A stretch of DNA of 64,000 nt from Annona cherimola (lineage: Eukaryota > Streptophyta > Magnoliopsida > Magnoliales > Annonaceae). Location of the stretch: contig CM059971.1 in assembly GCA_030490835.1 (NCBI GenBank), positions 3,294,545-3,358,544 on the forward strand. The letters are read 5' to 3'. Numbering within the stretch: the first letter of the stretch is position 1; each line of letters opens with the position of its first letter. Made by a program: the position numbers and the translations under genes. This document shows positions 48,201-58,240 of this stretch, piece after piece. Below the pieces are notes generated by a model, which saw nothing but the letters and a program-made list of their open reading frames with translations, searched no databases and was not told where the DNA came from.

Positions 48201-49425
48201 TTATCTGCCAAATTCATTAGGACAGATGGAGTCATTAGAGCGTCTTCATGTCCTTGATTCGAAGAAATTACAATCATTGCCGGAGGGATTGGAACAATTG
48301 AAAATACTTAAGTCACTCGAAATCAGCAATGCAGAAGAATTGACTTGTTTACCTAATTCACTAGCACAGCTTGAGTTGTTAGAGGAGCTTTATATTAGCA
48401 GCTTAAAGAAATTAGAATCACTACCTGAAGGGTTGGAACGATTCAAGAAACTCAAGTCACTTGTAATCAGGGATGTAGAAATGCTGACTTGTCTGCCTAA
48501 TTCACTAGGACAGTTGAAGTCATTAGAGGAACTTTGTATCACTTGCTTGAAGAATTTACAGTCACTGCCTCAAGAGTTGGGACAACTCAAGAAACTCAAG
48601 CGGCTCACAATCAAAGGTGCAGAAGAGCTTACTTGTTTGCCAGATTCACTATGCCAGCTGGAGTCACTGAAGGATTTTGAAATCAATGGCTTAGCAAAAT
48701 TGGAGTCACTACCTCAAGAGTTAGGACAACTCAAGAAACTCAAGCGGCTCACAATCAAAGGTGCAGAAGAGCTTACTTGTTTGCCAGATTCACTATGCCA
48801 GCTGGAGTCACTGAAGGATTTTGAAATCAATGGCTTAGCAAAATTGGAGTCACTACCTCAAGAGTTAGGACAACTCAAGAAACTCAAGAGGCTCACAATC
48901 GAAGGTGCAGAAGAGCTTACTTGTTTGCCAGATTCACTATGCCAGCTGGAGTCACTGGAGGATTTTGAAATCAATGGCTTAGCAAAATTGGAGTCACTGC
49001 CTCATTCATTAGTACAACTAAAGAAACTCTGGTATCTCAAAATTGAAAACATGGAAGGCTTGGCTAATCTTCCTCAGTCATTGGAACAACTTCAATCATT
49101 GGAGATGCTTAATATTAGCAAATGCGGGAAATTAAAATCATTGCCCCATCGGTTGGGACAACTTAAGTCACTAAAGAGACTTACAATTGGTGGGCGGAAG
49201 GAATTGAAATCATTGCCTCGGTGGTTGGTACAACTCAAGGCACTTGAAGTGTTGACCATCTCACAATGCACAGCTTTGAGGTCGCTACCTCGTTGGTTGA
49301 AAGATCTTCCACTTCTCCACAAAGTGTATATCTATCATTGTCCACTATTGTCCAAGAGATACAAGAAGGAAGCAGATGATGGCTGGTCCAAGATTTTACA
49401 AATCCCTTCGATCTATATAGGTTAA
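45259..49425 (+). CDS. CC-NBS-LRR immune receptor, exon 2 (NB-ARC and LRR)
   Basis: An uninterrupted frame of 1388 codons from the acceptor at 45258 to TAA. In spliced numbering (add 105 for exon 1) the NB-ARC motifs are intact: P-loop GIGGQGKTT (about 207-215), kinase-2 RFLVVLDDVW (279-288, with the terminal Trp typical of CNLs), RNBS-B GSRILVTTR, GVPLS in place of the usual GLPLA, RNBS-D CFAYCSIY, and MHD MHDLLHDLA (about 500-508). The rest is a very long LRR domain of LPxxLxxLxxLxxLxI repeats, including three near-identical 48-residue units. These are intracellular receptors that bind ATP/ADP and detect pathogen effectors; the ligand cannot be read from sequence. If exon 1 is not used, an in-frame ATG at 45199 would give a 1408-residue protein without coiled coil. 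Total about 1493 residues, long for the family because of LRR expansion. Confidence 0.92.
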   Translation, partial: VRDCLLSPYTGLDHVASRYKIALRISEIRERLDQIDREKNQYSFRSSSGDEQGQRVSSRPRAGSQIEVKMIGRDQDKVAIINELVSGSSDEDGQVRVTAIVGIGGQGKTTLAREIYNDKRLQVPFDLISWACVTEIFDATKVIKAILEDLKVKPIAHELSPLQKQLCDKLDGKRFLVVLDDVWNEEEEKWNPVRACLTSGVAGSRILVTTRKREVATAVGAVCIRELKCLSEDDSWSLFSDKAFAGRNDKDRSDLQDIGRKIVSKCKGVPLSIKVMGSAMNGMTSAEDWQNTLDSPMWSLQAAKKEIFPALWLSYYNLPSAWKQCFAYCSIYKKDEKMAKDQLVKLWVAQGFVHADGNRKVEDIAAEYFDGLVARSMFQKAERVGIWWVGSWCTMHDLLHDLAELITKDETYVCVGDKSNQCPATVRHASLLLSENNPNTNFISSGGAKTLRTLFLRTVGRTDTSRDNLFRQARFLRALVFRRSQIKKLPRTIRKLKHLRYLDLSSSQIIELPNIISKMKHLKYLDLNDSRLRELPNVFGKLKQLAYLDLSGSKMVELPESVCYLRNLHTLKLNSCSKLKKLPRGMGGMVGLRHLEIESTGSLEYLPEGIGKITSLETLSKFIVGGEGGCEVNELQQLNCLQGSLIVQNLEKVSSRQEASKAELWKKPNLRRLVLEMSSYRLEEAVTSGRDDAEIERMDGVLQGLRPHENLEELELVCNRRSSKFPSWLEDLSFTKLTKLEIQGFVIRCEQNNLPGLGKLPALKYLSLVDIDLKKVGHELYCGNNSTDVFAGGIKSVFPELEQLIFKDMRELEEWELMSEPNRDIIIMPRLSILKLENCPKLIGLPNHLANAPLTNLEISGCHRLKRTECSSSFSLLEKINLHSSSEFFSSGLPHLPKLKELLVQEIETLPNEGWERLLVLRQLVINHCVELKSLPDGLTQLESLENLIIHECCKIESLPERLGQLKKLQSLELNGLQLLTYLPNSLGQMESLERLHVLDSKKLQSLPEGLEQLKILKSLEISNAEELTCLPNSLAQLELLEELYISSLKKLESLPEGLERFKKLKSLVIRDVEMLTCLPNSLGQLKSLEELCITCLKNLQSLPQELGQLKKLKRLTIKGAEELTCLPDSLCQLESLKDFEINGLAKLESLPQELGQLKKLKRLTIKGAEELTCLPDSLCQLESLKDFEINGLAKLESLPQELGQLKKLKRLTIEGAEELTCLPDSLCQLESLEDFEINGLAKLESLPHSLVQLKKLWYLKIENMEGLANLPQSLEQLQSLEMLNISKCGKLKSLPHRLGQLKSLKRLTIGGRKELKSLPRWLVQLKALEVLTISQCTALRSLPRWLKDLPLLHKVYIYHCPLLSKRYKKEADDGWSKILQIPSIYIG
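48565..48996 (+). repeat. Three tandem 144-bp LRR units
   Basis: Units start at 48565, 48709 and 48853, each 48 codons (two LRRs) beginning LPQELGQLKKLKRLTI. They differ at only a handful of bases (e.g. CTG/CTA at the first codon, AAA/GAA at one Lys/Glu). The array keeps the reading frame. Neighbouring repeats on both sides are much more diverged, so this is a recent expansion. Confidence 0.93.
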
Positions 49426-52163
49426 CGAAAGATCTAAGTGAATCATCTGTACCAGTGATGAGTTTCAAATTCCATTCAGGTACTCTCTTAAATTGTAATC
49501 AAGATCTAAAGTTCAACTTGCTGAGAAGTGCTTTCAAAAATGCTATTAACTGTCATTTATCCACTGAAATCCTCTTTGTTTTTGCAGTTTTCAACTGTGC
49601 AATCATTTCATGGGAGGCCCGTTGTAAAAAAAATGGGAAAAAAGGTACGCATGCCTCTGACTAACCCGTACTACGATCCTTTATATTTGCTGATTTTTAA
49701 TTTCTAGATTCATTTTTTTAATTTTTGGGAATTCCGATTATGGAAAAACTTTTTAAAGAAAGATTCCTTTGTTATTTGCAACTATTAGAATGTTTTGAAG
49801 AAATGTGGCTAAATTTATGATTTACTAACAGCAATTTATGCAGTCTTGAGTATCTAACAACAAAGAAGACGTGAGACTCAGCATTCTAATTCATCTCATT
49901 CTTTTCCCTTGAAGTAGGTGTCATCATTGACCATATTAATATTGGGCTCGCTGTTTTCTTGAGACGAGAAAATCAAGTGGATGGTAAAGCATCAAACCTC
50001 TTATATTTCTTGTAAGGAATTTTTAAAGAAGGCGATGTTGGATTTTTCCTCTCCCATGTGAAAATCACTTCATGTGCTATTGGGCCTACATGAAGAGTTT
50101 TTCCAAGTGTGTGTAGTTCATTTTGTAACTAATTTCTGAAAATTGATTTTGTTTTGTTTTTTATTTCTTTATGCGGTGCTTGTTGACATCTGACCTGTTT
50201 TGTTGAAATTTATCCATGTAATAATAATGACATCCTCTAGTTTTCATTAAAAAAGACATTGCATTGTAGTCCGTTATTATATAGCGAAGGATTTGCTTGG
50301 ATGTCATGGTTTTTTCCCTTTCATGAAAAGGGTTTTCCACGTAAAATTATAAGCTATTATTTTTTGAGTTCGATTTTTTATCATGTTATTTATTGTCCAC
50401 GTTGCCCGTTTTATTTGAGTAAAAAATCGAATCTATGCTAGGTGATGGAAAGATCGAAAAGACATATTTCTGGCAATAAGCTTTTTGGTGATACATGCGG
50501 GTAAAACTTAATTTATTTGTTAAACAATATTTCTAAATGCAATGAGTGGAGTAGAAATCATGGAGGCTAGTCAATTTTGTGAATCAAAACCCTTACTATA
50601 TATCCTAAATAAGATACATACATGTATATAATGAATCCATTATTGTTTATTACCATTAAATTTAGAAGGTTTTGCTTCTATAAAATTACTTTTATACGCA
50701 GCTCTCTCCATTATTAGCATCTGGATGTTTGGTTGAAAATCTATTTTTCATCTATAGCGTTATGTTTATTATTGTGGAAACTCTTTCATTTGTCTACTTT
50801 CACTATACATAAGTGTTGTTTTCAAATGTGTACAAGTAGCATAACAAAATGTTTTAAGGCTAAATATTAATTTTAAACTAATATTTTCAATATGTAAATT
50901 ATCTAAAATATCATTATTATATGGATGAATGATTTTATAAAATATTATTGCATTTTAATACTCATGTGCATTTTCCTAATTTACATGAGTATATTTATTT
51001 TTAAGAAAATTTATCCCATGCATTCTTGATTTAGATGAAACTCAGTGTTCTAGCTAAATAAATATTAATAAACTGATTGAATTTTGTTCAATTGTCAACA
51101 TTTCCGAATCCATATTTGGAAACATATATATGTAAGGCACGTCCCACTAGCTAATTGACAATCCAAGTCACCTAGTTCAACATGATCTTAAGCTTAGAAG
51201 TACTTCTGCAGCCAATTAGTTTTAAATGGAATTTTATCAGTAAGATGGTAGTCAATGTAATTAATTAATTAATGCTACGATTAATTAGTAGATGGCTAAC
51301 ACAAGAATAAGGCTACCCTAATCCTTCCAAATTCATCTAACGTTGCCTAAATGCCTTTTTTTCTGTCACCATTAGCTGGCTTTGCATTCTTTTTTTTGGG
51401 AAGTGGACTGACTTTGCTTTGTAGACCTTGGATTGCGCTGAGAATATAATTGATTTCTTCTTGAGTAATGTGAGTTGTTTGGTTATGATCCAACTTAATT
51501 AATCATTTGCAAAGAATGCCCCGAATGATCTAAGTAATTACTTAATAAAGCTCTGCATGTCATATCCTCAATCAAAATAAAAAGTTCGATCGCCAAGTAA
51601 AAGATAAGCACCGATCAATATGAAGCCCAAAATTAAGCAACGAATGGATTAAAGATCTTATTCTCACATATCTACTGTTCAACTAATATACCAAGTTTTA
51701 TCATTTTAGTATGTATACTGTTTTCCAAAAATTAAAAATTTGGGGGGTATTTAAGTCGTTTTCATCCATAAAATGTTGGCTTTTGAATATCAAAAAGTAT
51801 ATACACATATCAAAAAATTATAAAATTTATTATAAACATTCGAAAAAAATTAAAAAACTACACCTTCTAAACCAAATGGGGCTCATTCTGCGAACATATT
51901 ATCAATAGTCATGCTTGAGAAAAGCAAAACTCAACTGCCAGAACAAACTTATGATAAATTTTAGATAATTTGTAAAATATGACTTACATGCTATGAACAT
52001 TCATCCTTGTGAACAATACAAAAGCCGAGATGACTATCATAACTGCACTGACTTCGAAAGTCAAAAAGTAAGATTAATGAATCCGTACTTTAGTGTTAAA
52101 GAGCTCAGTAGAGAAATCATAATCATACAATTCAGCAGCTTCACAGGCAGGTTGCGTCCACCC
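49426..52163. other. Receptor 3' region and intergenic DNA
   Basis: CAG|GTACTCTC near 49478 and TTTTTGCAG near 49587 would make a small intron in the 3' untranslated region, a weak but typical arrangement. Beyond about 50250 the DNA is AT-rich with short unsupported frames (50259-50441, 51711-51908, 51993-52388). 51660-51900 contains arm words of the foldback families. No gene is recognised. Confidence 0.4.
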
Positions 52164-54741
52164 TTATTGCGAATGCATTTGAGAACAAAACAAGTCGTAA
52201 GAAGGCAACTGATGAATCTGTCCCATTGCAGCAATTACAACTCTCTGAAATACAAATTTGTGTTTGATGGCATGAACCTTTATTTTCTTATCTACCGTTC
52301 TGTTCAACTGATGGGATCCATAAAATATTTGAAACCTGCTGGAGATAATTCTCCTAGTCAATGTTTCCAGAGAGTGGGGAAGAACTGAGGGCATTCTGAA
52401 TTTTACACCATATCGAAATGCAGGGGCTGCAAGGAGTAAAATTATCGAGGCCTCAAATCAAGTCACAACTCATAACAGATGCACATTCTCTGGTTGACAG
52501 ACGATGGTGATCAAGGTAAATTTCAGTCTTCACTACTCATGTGTTCGCAATTCATGAAAAGAATACGAGACAACATCGTTGAGTAATTAACCTTATTGAT
52601 TATGAATGCCTGTGCAGTTTCCTTGATTGTTGCAGTGTCAACAGCATCTATTTGTGCAAAAGACTCGAAGAATGGAACTCATCTCTTTAAAAAAAAAAAA
52701 AAAAAACTCTAACAATGGAACTACCCGCCCATATGTCAACATCTGAAGACAAATAACAGTAGTTTCTGTTATGCAATACTGCTTAAGAGAGCAAGACCAT
52801 ACTTGAACTCTTCTAATTTGTGCATCACATCATCAAAAGCAATGCTATCTACTTTCCACTGTCCTGTTTACCTGCCATCCATTATTTTCAGCAATGGCAT
52901 TGGTTCCGTCAATATGAAGCAAAAGGGCAGATTTCATCTGTATGAGAAAGGATTTGAAGAAGATCGTAAATAGTTAGTTTCATGATAAAAATTTAATGAA
53001 GATCCAGAGATCCTAGAAATTCAGAAATATCTAATACAACAACAGGCTATTGGAATGATATAAATAAATAAAGTTTAACTGTAGTACCTCGACCCATGGA
53101 TGCGCCACTGCGTGGTACCTTACCCCACGGATCTTTTTAGGTGGTGAAGCTCATGAATGAAACCTAAAGTTTCGTGCTTATATGAGCGGAAGCTTTTCCT
53201 AATTTCTCAAGAAATCGACCTGATTTTTTTTTTCTTTTTTTTTCTTTAGAACCTAAATTGGTTCCATTTTATTGACTAAAATCCAACAGCACGTCGTCTG
53301 TAGTTAAGACAGCAATAGAAAACCTAATAGTCATTACAAATCCAACATTTTCAACTAAATCACTCACATTTACTTCAATTCAAACTAATACATTCCTTAT
53401 ACAATTACACTTCACACGAGAAGCTAATTACTAAATTTAACAACAACATAAAAATTTAAATATAAGGCATACTCACGATTATAATAATTACAATCCAATG
53501 GCTCCAAATTCTTCAAAACTATTAAAAATAATACCTTCACTACTTAGCTAGAAGTGAAAGCTCTTCAATCAAATCTGCATCATATGCATTAGTTGATTAG
53601 CTAAAAACAATGAATATAAAATACTCAAAAAGCAAGCACTTAGAAATACATAATTTCCAAAACTCATGGCCTTAACTAAAATCATAAAATTCTCAAGTTC
53701 CCGTTATGCATGTGATAAGATGAGTACAAACATGCATCATTCAATGACATTGTTCCCATGGAGTGATGACACTTACTAAGTGATCATCCACCCATAAAAA
53801 CCTTTCTACTGAAAGGCGTCGGGCGCACCGACTGGGTTACATCAAGGGTGGACAACCTGTCCTTTGCTAACCTTGACAAAGCTTCCTTCATTCACTTTCC
53901 ATGTATGAGTTCCATTCACACGTGCATCATATACATTTAAGGTATAAGTTGAGTTTTGCCAACTCAACATGATAACAGGGTTTGCACGCCAAAATCAAAT
54001 TATGAAACTGTAATAGTCGTAAATATCTAATAATATAATATAATTTAATTTATGAAAATTAATGGTGAGCGTGGGCGAGCAGGCGTTGGCGGGCAGCAAC
54101 GTGCTTTTAAAAAGTGCGAAAGTTCCACACGGCAAGAACACACAGAGACAGCGAGATAGAAATGGACGCTGTCGAGTTGAGACTTGGAAGAAAACTTATG
54201 TGGTCCTCAACCTGTTCCAGTAAATCCCTTTGTGGGTACGCCAATTAGATAAGTGAAAATTTTCATGCTTTATTGTTGCAGATTCGATAAAAATTTTAGG
54301 TTTTTATAATTCATCCACTTTTTTTTTCCTAAACTCTATAGATTCGCAAGATTTACGAAAAGAAAAGTATTGACGGAATCTATATTAAATAAAAAACCCA
54401 GATATGTGCCCAAAAGAAAATTCCAGGTTTGTTTGAGCAATTTCCGCAACTACCGAATGTTGACAGAGGGGTGAAAACGCAGAGAAAAGGAAGAAAAAGA
54501 ACTGCAACTAACTTTTGAATGAAATTTTACAGAAGACCCCCATGAATTTATGATTTTGTAAAAAGGTACCTATTTTGAAGAAATTATAGGAAAACCCAAA
54601 TCTTGCTAGAAAATTTGCGGGAAATATCATTAAAAAAATTTATTACAAAATAACCTTTGACTTGTGAAGGAATTTCATAAGAAAAGTTTTAGAAAATTTT
54701 CAAAAAAACCCTTTTCGAATGAAATAGTTTGCAAAAATGCC

Positions 54742-54886
54742 TTATATTAACTAGGAATTCACAAAATAAATAAAAAATATAATTTCAACCAAATAAAATT
54801 AAGAGATATTTTGTTATATTAACTAGGAATTCACAAAATAAATAAAAAAAATATAATTTTGACCAAATAAAATTATGAGATATTCT
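54742..54886. repeat. 72-bp tandem duplication
   Basis: Two units starting TTATATTAACTAGGAATTC at 54742 and 54814 have near-identical interiors that differ by a few bases and the length of an A run. Confidence 0.9.
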
Positions 54887-57053
54887 GGAGAGGTCATAAA
54901 TGAAATTTTAAACAATATTTATAAAAAATAATAAGGTGAAATAATGAACATGTTGTGATAAAATTAGGAAGAGAGATTTAATAGCAATAAGTAAATTTTT
55001 ACCAAATCATGACATAAAAAAAATATTGTGTTGAATATTATGATTTGCTATGAAATGTGATTATTCACTAAGTATGGAATTTTCTTTCAAGTTAGTTTAT
55101 TTAAACATGAGCATCATTATTTTAAAGTTCTCTTAATCATCTTAAGCAATAAATCTAAGTGGTGCATTGATCATAATGCATGAGCATGATACATAGATAA
55201 GCTCATATATGTATAAACTTTGTATTTGATATGCGAATTAACGCATACGGAATAACAAACCTTTCACACGATATATAAATGATCTTTTCATATTATAAGT
55301 CCATTTGAACTTAACATAGGCTTTACAACCTATTTTAACAATTTAAAGCCAAGTAGATTGCATACTTGTCTCATTCCATCATATTTTTATATTTCTAAAA
55401 CATCAAGATAGGTTTTTCATTACCATTTTCAGCTATATTTAGACATAATGAGGCTTCCTATTTTGATTAGGTTTCTCAACCTAATTTCTACTTCCCTCAA
55501 AAACTTAATTATTCAATCTCAAATACTCATCGAAAAATAGCTTAAATAACTTGATATTTTAAACTATAATAACATTTTACCTAACATGTTTTTTTTATTT
55601 TGTAATTTATTTCATTTTACTCTTAGCTAACTCTCTTACTTGCTTAAAATACATCATTTATTTTTTTTCATATTTATTCCCTTTCTACATCAAATTTATG
55701 AGTCAATTTAATAATTTATTTTCATGGTCAAACAACCTGTTAACTAGGTTATTTCACTTAAATCTCAACACTCATAGCTTAACATATAATACCTCATCAT
55801 CTAATCATCAAACTAATCGTAATTATATAAATACAATAATTAAATACCCAAAAATTAATATCCAACCTCTTAGGCTTCCTTGAAATTCCTATATATATAC
55901 ATACATTTTTTTATAATCACAATTTTGCTTAACCACCCATTTATCACCAATAAGCATACATCATGCTTCCAAAATTACAATTAAATTATTTAGGAGTCAT
56001 CTTTAAACCAAATTCATCACCCATACACAACCAAACTTTGGCCAGTTAGATGAGAAGGTTTCAAGCTTTAAAATTGAGGCATTTTACTCCCTTTCATTTT
56101 CACATGATTTTAGTTTGACAAGTTTAATATTTTAAAGCAATTCAAATAAACCCCAACCATCCATATACATGTCATATAATTGCTACTCATTCATTCTTTC
56201 TTTCTTTTTCATATTTACTTGACACCAAATTTATATATAGAATTCACCCCATGCACATTTAGTTAAAACAAAACTATATCTCCATACAAATTTCTTGACT
56301 ACCCAATTTCATTTATCATATATGTCTAGATTTTAGCTTCAAAATTTGCACATTTTGATCTAAATCCATGTTCATATGATATTAAATTATTAAATATAAT
56401 GTTTACAAGCAACAACACATACCCGTAACATCTATACCCACCTGCCCTTTTTTTCTACCTATTTTCCACATCCAAACGGGTTCAAAATTATTTCTAAATC
56501 ATCTCATACACAATAAGTATAAAAGCCCTATGCCTGGGCCACATTTTTTAGGCTTCCCCATATTCAAGATATAATGGAAATTTTTGAATTTCCTTGCCTA
56601 CCCAAGATATATATGTAATTTTGGAAATAATACATCTCAACATCATTTAAATATGCTATATAGTAATTTAGGGTACAAAACTTAAATGTTTCAACTCTTG
56701 AAATTTTGGATTCATGCATAAGATTCAATTTTCACATTCCATTTACATTATTCGACTCCCAAAATGAAGATCTATATGAATCTTTGAAAACCCCCACTAT
56801 TCATACACATTTTTGGAAGAAATTTCAAAATTCTATCCTTCTCCTTTCACCGTGCAACCGAATCTCCTCTCTTTTCTCATGATTCTATTTCCATGCATAT
56901 AATCTATACAAATCTAACAAAACCCCCATTTTTTCGCATTCTTAGAGTGAGAATTTCAAAACTCAACAAAACCCATCTTCATTACCTCTAGCCGATGATG
57001 AGTTGACGGCAGCAATAGCTTGCACCGGCGACGGCGTGGGTGGTGGACGACTG

Positions 57054-57172
57054 ACTCCTCCCCTCCCTCCCTCCCTCCCCCTTCCTTTTCTTCTCCTCCT
57101 CTTCTCCCTTCTTCTCCTCTTCCCCTTCTTTCTTCTCTCTTTTCGTTTTTCCCCCTCCCTCTCTGTTCGTGC
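57054..57172. repeat. Polypyrimidine tract
   Basis: About 120 bp of almost pure C/T on the plus strand with CCCTCCCTCC and CTTCTCCTCC words. It produces long meaningless frames on both strands. Confidence 0.9.
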
Positions 57173-57588
57173 GCTGCAGGGAGAGAAAATGGCTGCCTTT
57201 TGTGGCCCCATTTAAGGTAGCCCACACATACACACATGTGACTACCCTTCATATATATATTTTTTTTATTTTTTTTATTTTTTTTGTAAATATCCATATT
57301 AAATATACGTCATAAATTATGTGATTTTAAATTTTACGATTTGAACTCATAATACATGTTTAAAATCATTAAATCATGGTCATTCATTAATTTAAATAAT
57401 TTAAACCAATTAAATTATTTAAATAGGATCATTTAACCACAATTTAATTAAGATACTTTTCCATTTTTTCCCTTCAATACTAGCATTTCAACTCATCATT
57501 ACTTATTTATTATTTACCTCTTATTTTAGTTTATAATTTTAGGCCATTTATTTATATTCAATCTCATCAATTCCTTGACCCAAAATTG

Positions 57589-57610
57589 ACACACACACAC
57601 ACACACACAC
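57589..57610. repeat. (AC)n microsatellite
   Basis: Eleven uninterrupted AC units just before the 3' end of the RTE LINE. Confidence 0.9.
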
Positions 57611-57639
57611 ATATATTTATATATTATATGTCGATGGTT

Positions 57640-58240
57640 GCAATTTACAAATTACGATTACTACACTAATAGATCTAAGAAAGAAGTTAAACTCTTCCTC
57701 GCCCTCATCATTGTAATAGGTTGTTTCCCAACTAAGTGGGGTCTGCATGCAAGGATCTTGTTGCATCATTCTTTACGATGACAACTATGTTTCAGTAATC
57801 TCAAAAATTTTCCTATCTTGCTTAAGTACTTCTATCCACCTTTTTTTGGTTTTCCTCTCATCCTCCTATTATCTTTTGTTTGAACAAACTCAACTTTCCT
57901 ATTGGTGTCATTTTTAGTCTTCATCTAACAAAATTAAAACACCTTAATCTACTTTTCCTCATTTTGTTACTCGTTGGCTTTATCTTCAGATTGTCTCATA
58001 TTACTTTATTTTTAATTTTATCTTTTCTTATTTTATCACTCATCCACCTTAACATTAACATTTTTGCTACATTTATTTTTATGCATATGTTGTTCTTTAA
58101 CTACTAAACATTTTACCTCATATAGCATAGCTAGTCTAACTGATGTCTCATAAAATTTTCCTTTTAATTTAATTAGAAATCGACAGTAACATAAAATTTC
58201 TAAAGCACTATGCCATTTCTTCAATCCATTTTATCAACTT
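57640..58240 (-). mobile_element. RTE-type LINE, 5'-truncated
   Basis: The minus-strand reading contains KLKGKFYETSVRLAMLYEV and EQHMHKNK, then with small shifts VDEWSDKIRKDKIKN and KMRKSRLRCFNFVRW, the C-terminal end of the reverse-transcriptase polyprotein of plant RTE LINEs. It is followed by the characteristic 3' untranslated word CCCCACTTAGTTGGGAAAC (57725-57743). The element starts abruptly at about 58240 inside the peptidase pseudogene, so it is a typical truncated insertion. Stops are present. No target duplication was identified. Confidence 0.8.

Larger units (their letters stand above)
53080..57240. other. Large non-coding insertion in the peptidase pseudogene
   Basis: About 4 kb between exons (f) and (g), with no pol or transposase domain. 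GC-richer landmarks are ACCCATGGATGCGCCACTGCG (53094), AAAGGCGTCGGGCGCACCG (53813) and a CT-rich stretch ending GCAGGGAGAGAAAATGGCTG (57175). The composition and a TTTAAGG just after it resemble the LTR of a non-autonomous retrotransposon, but I could not find two matching LTRs. The overlapping 56956-57297 frames are low-complexity artefacts. Confidence 0.35.

Noticed and set aside
56956..57297. Several Arg/Glu- or Pro/Ser-rich frames
   Set aside because: Produced by a pure polypyrimidine tract; low complexity with no start context.
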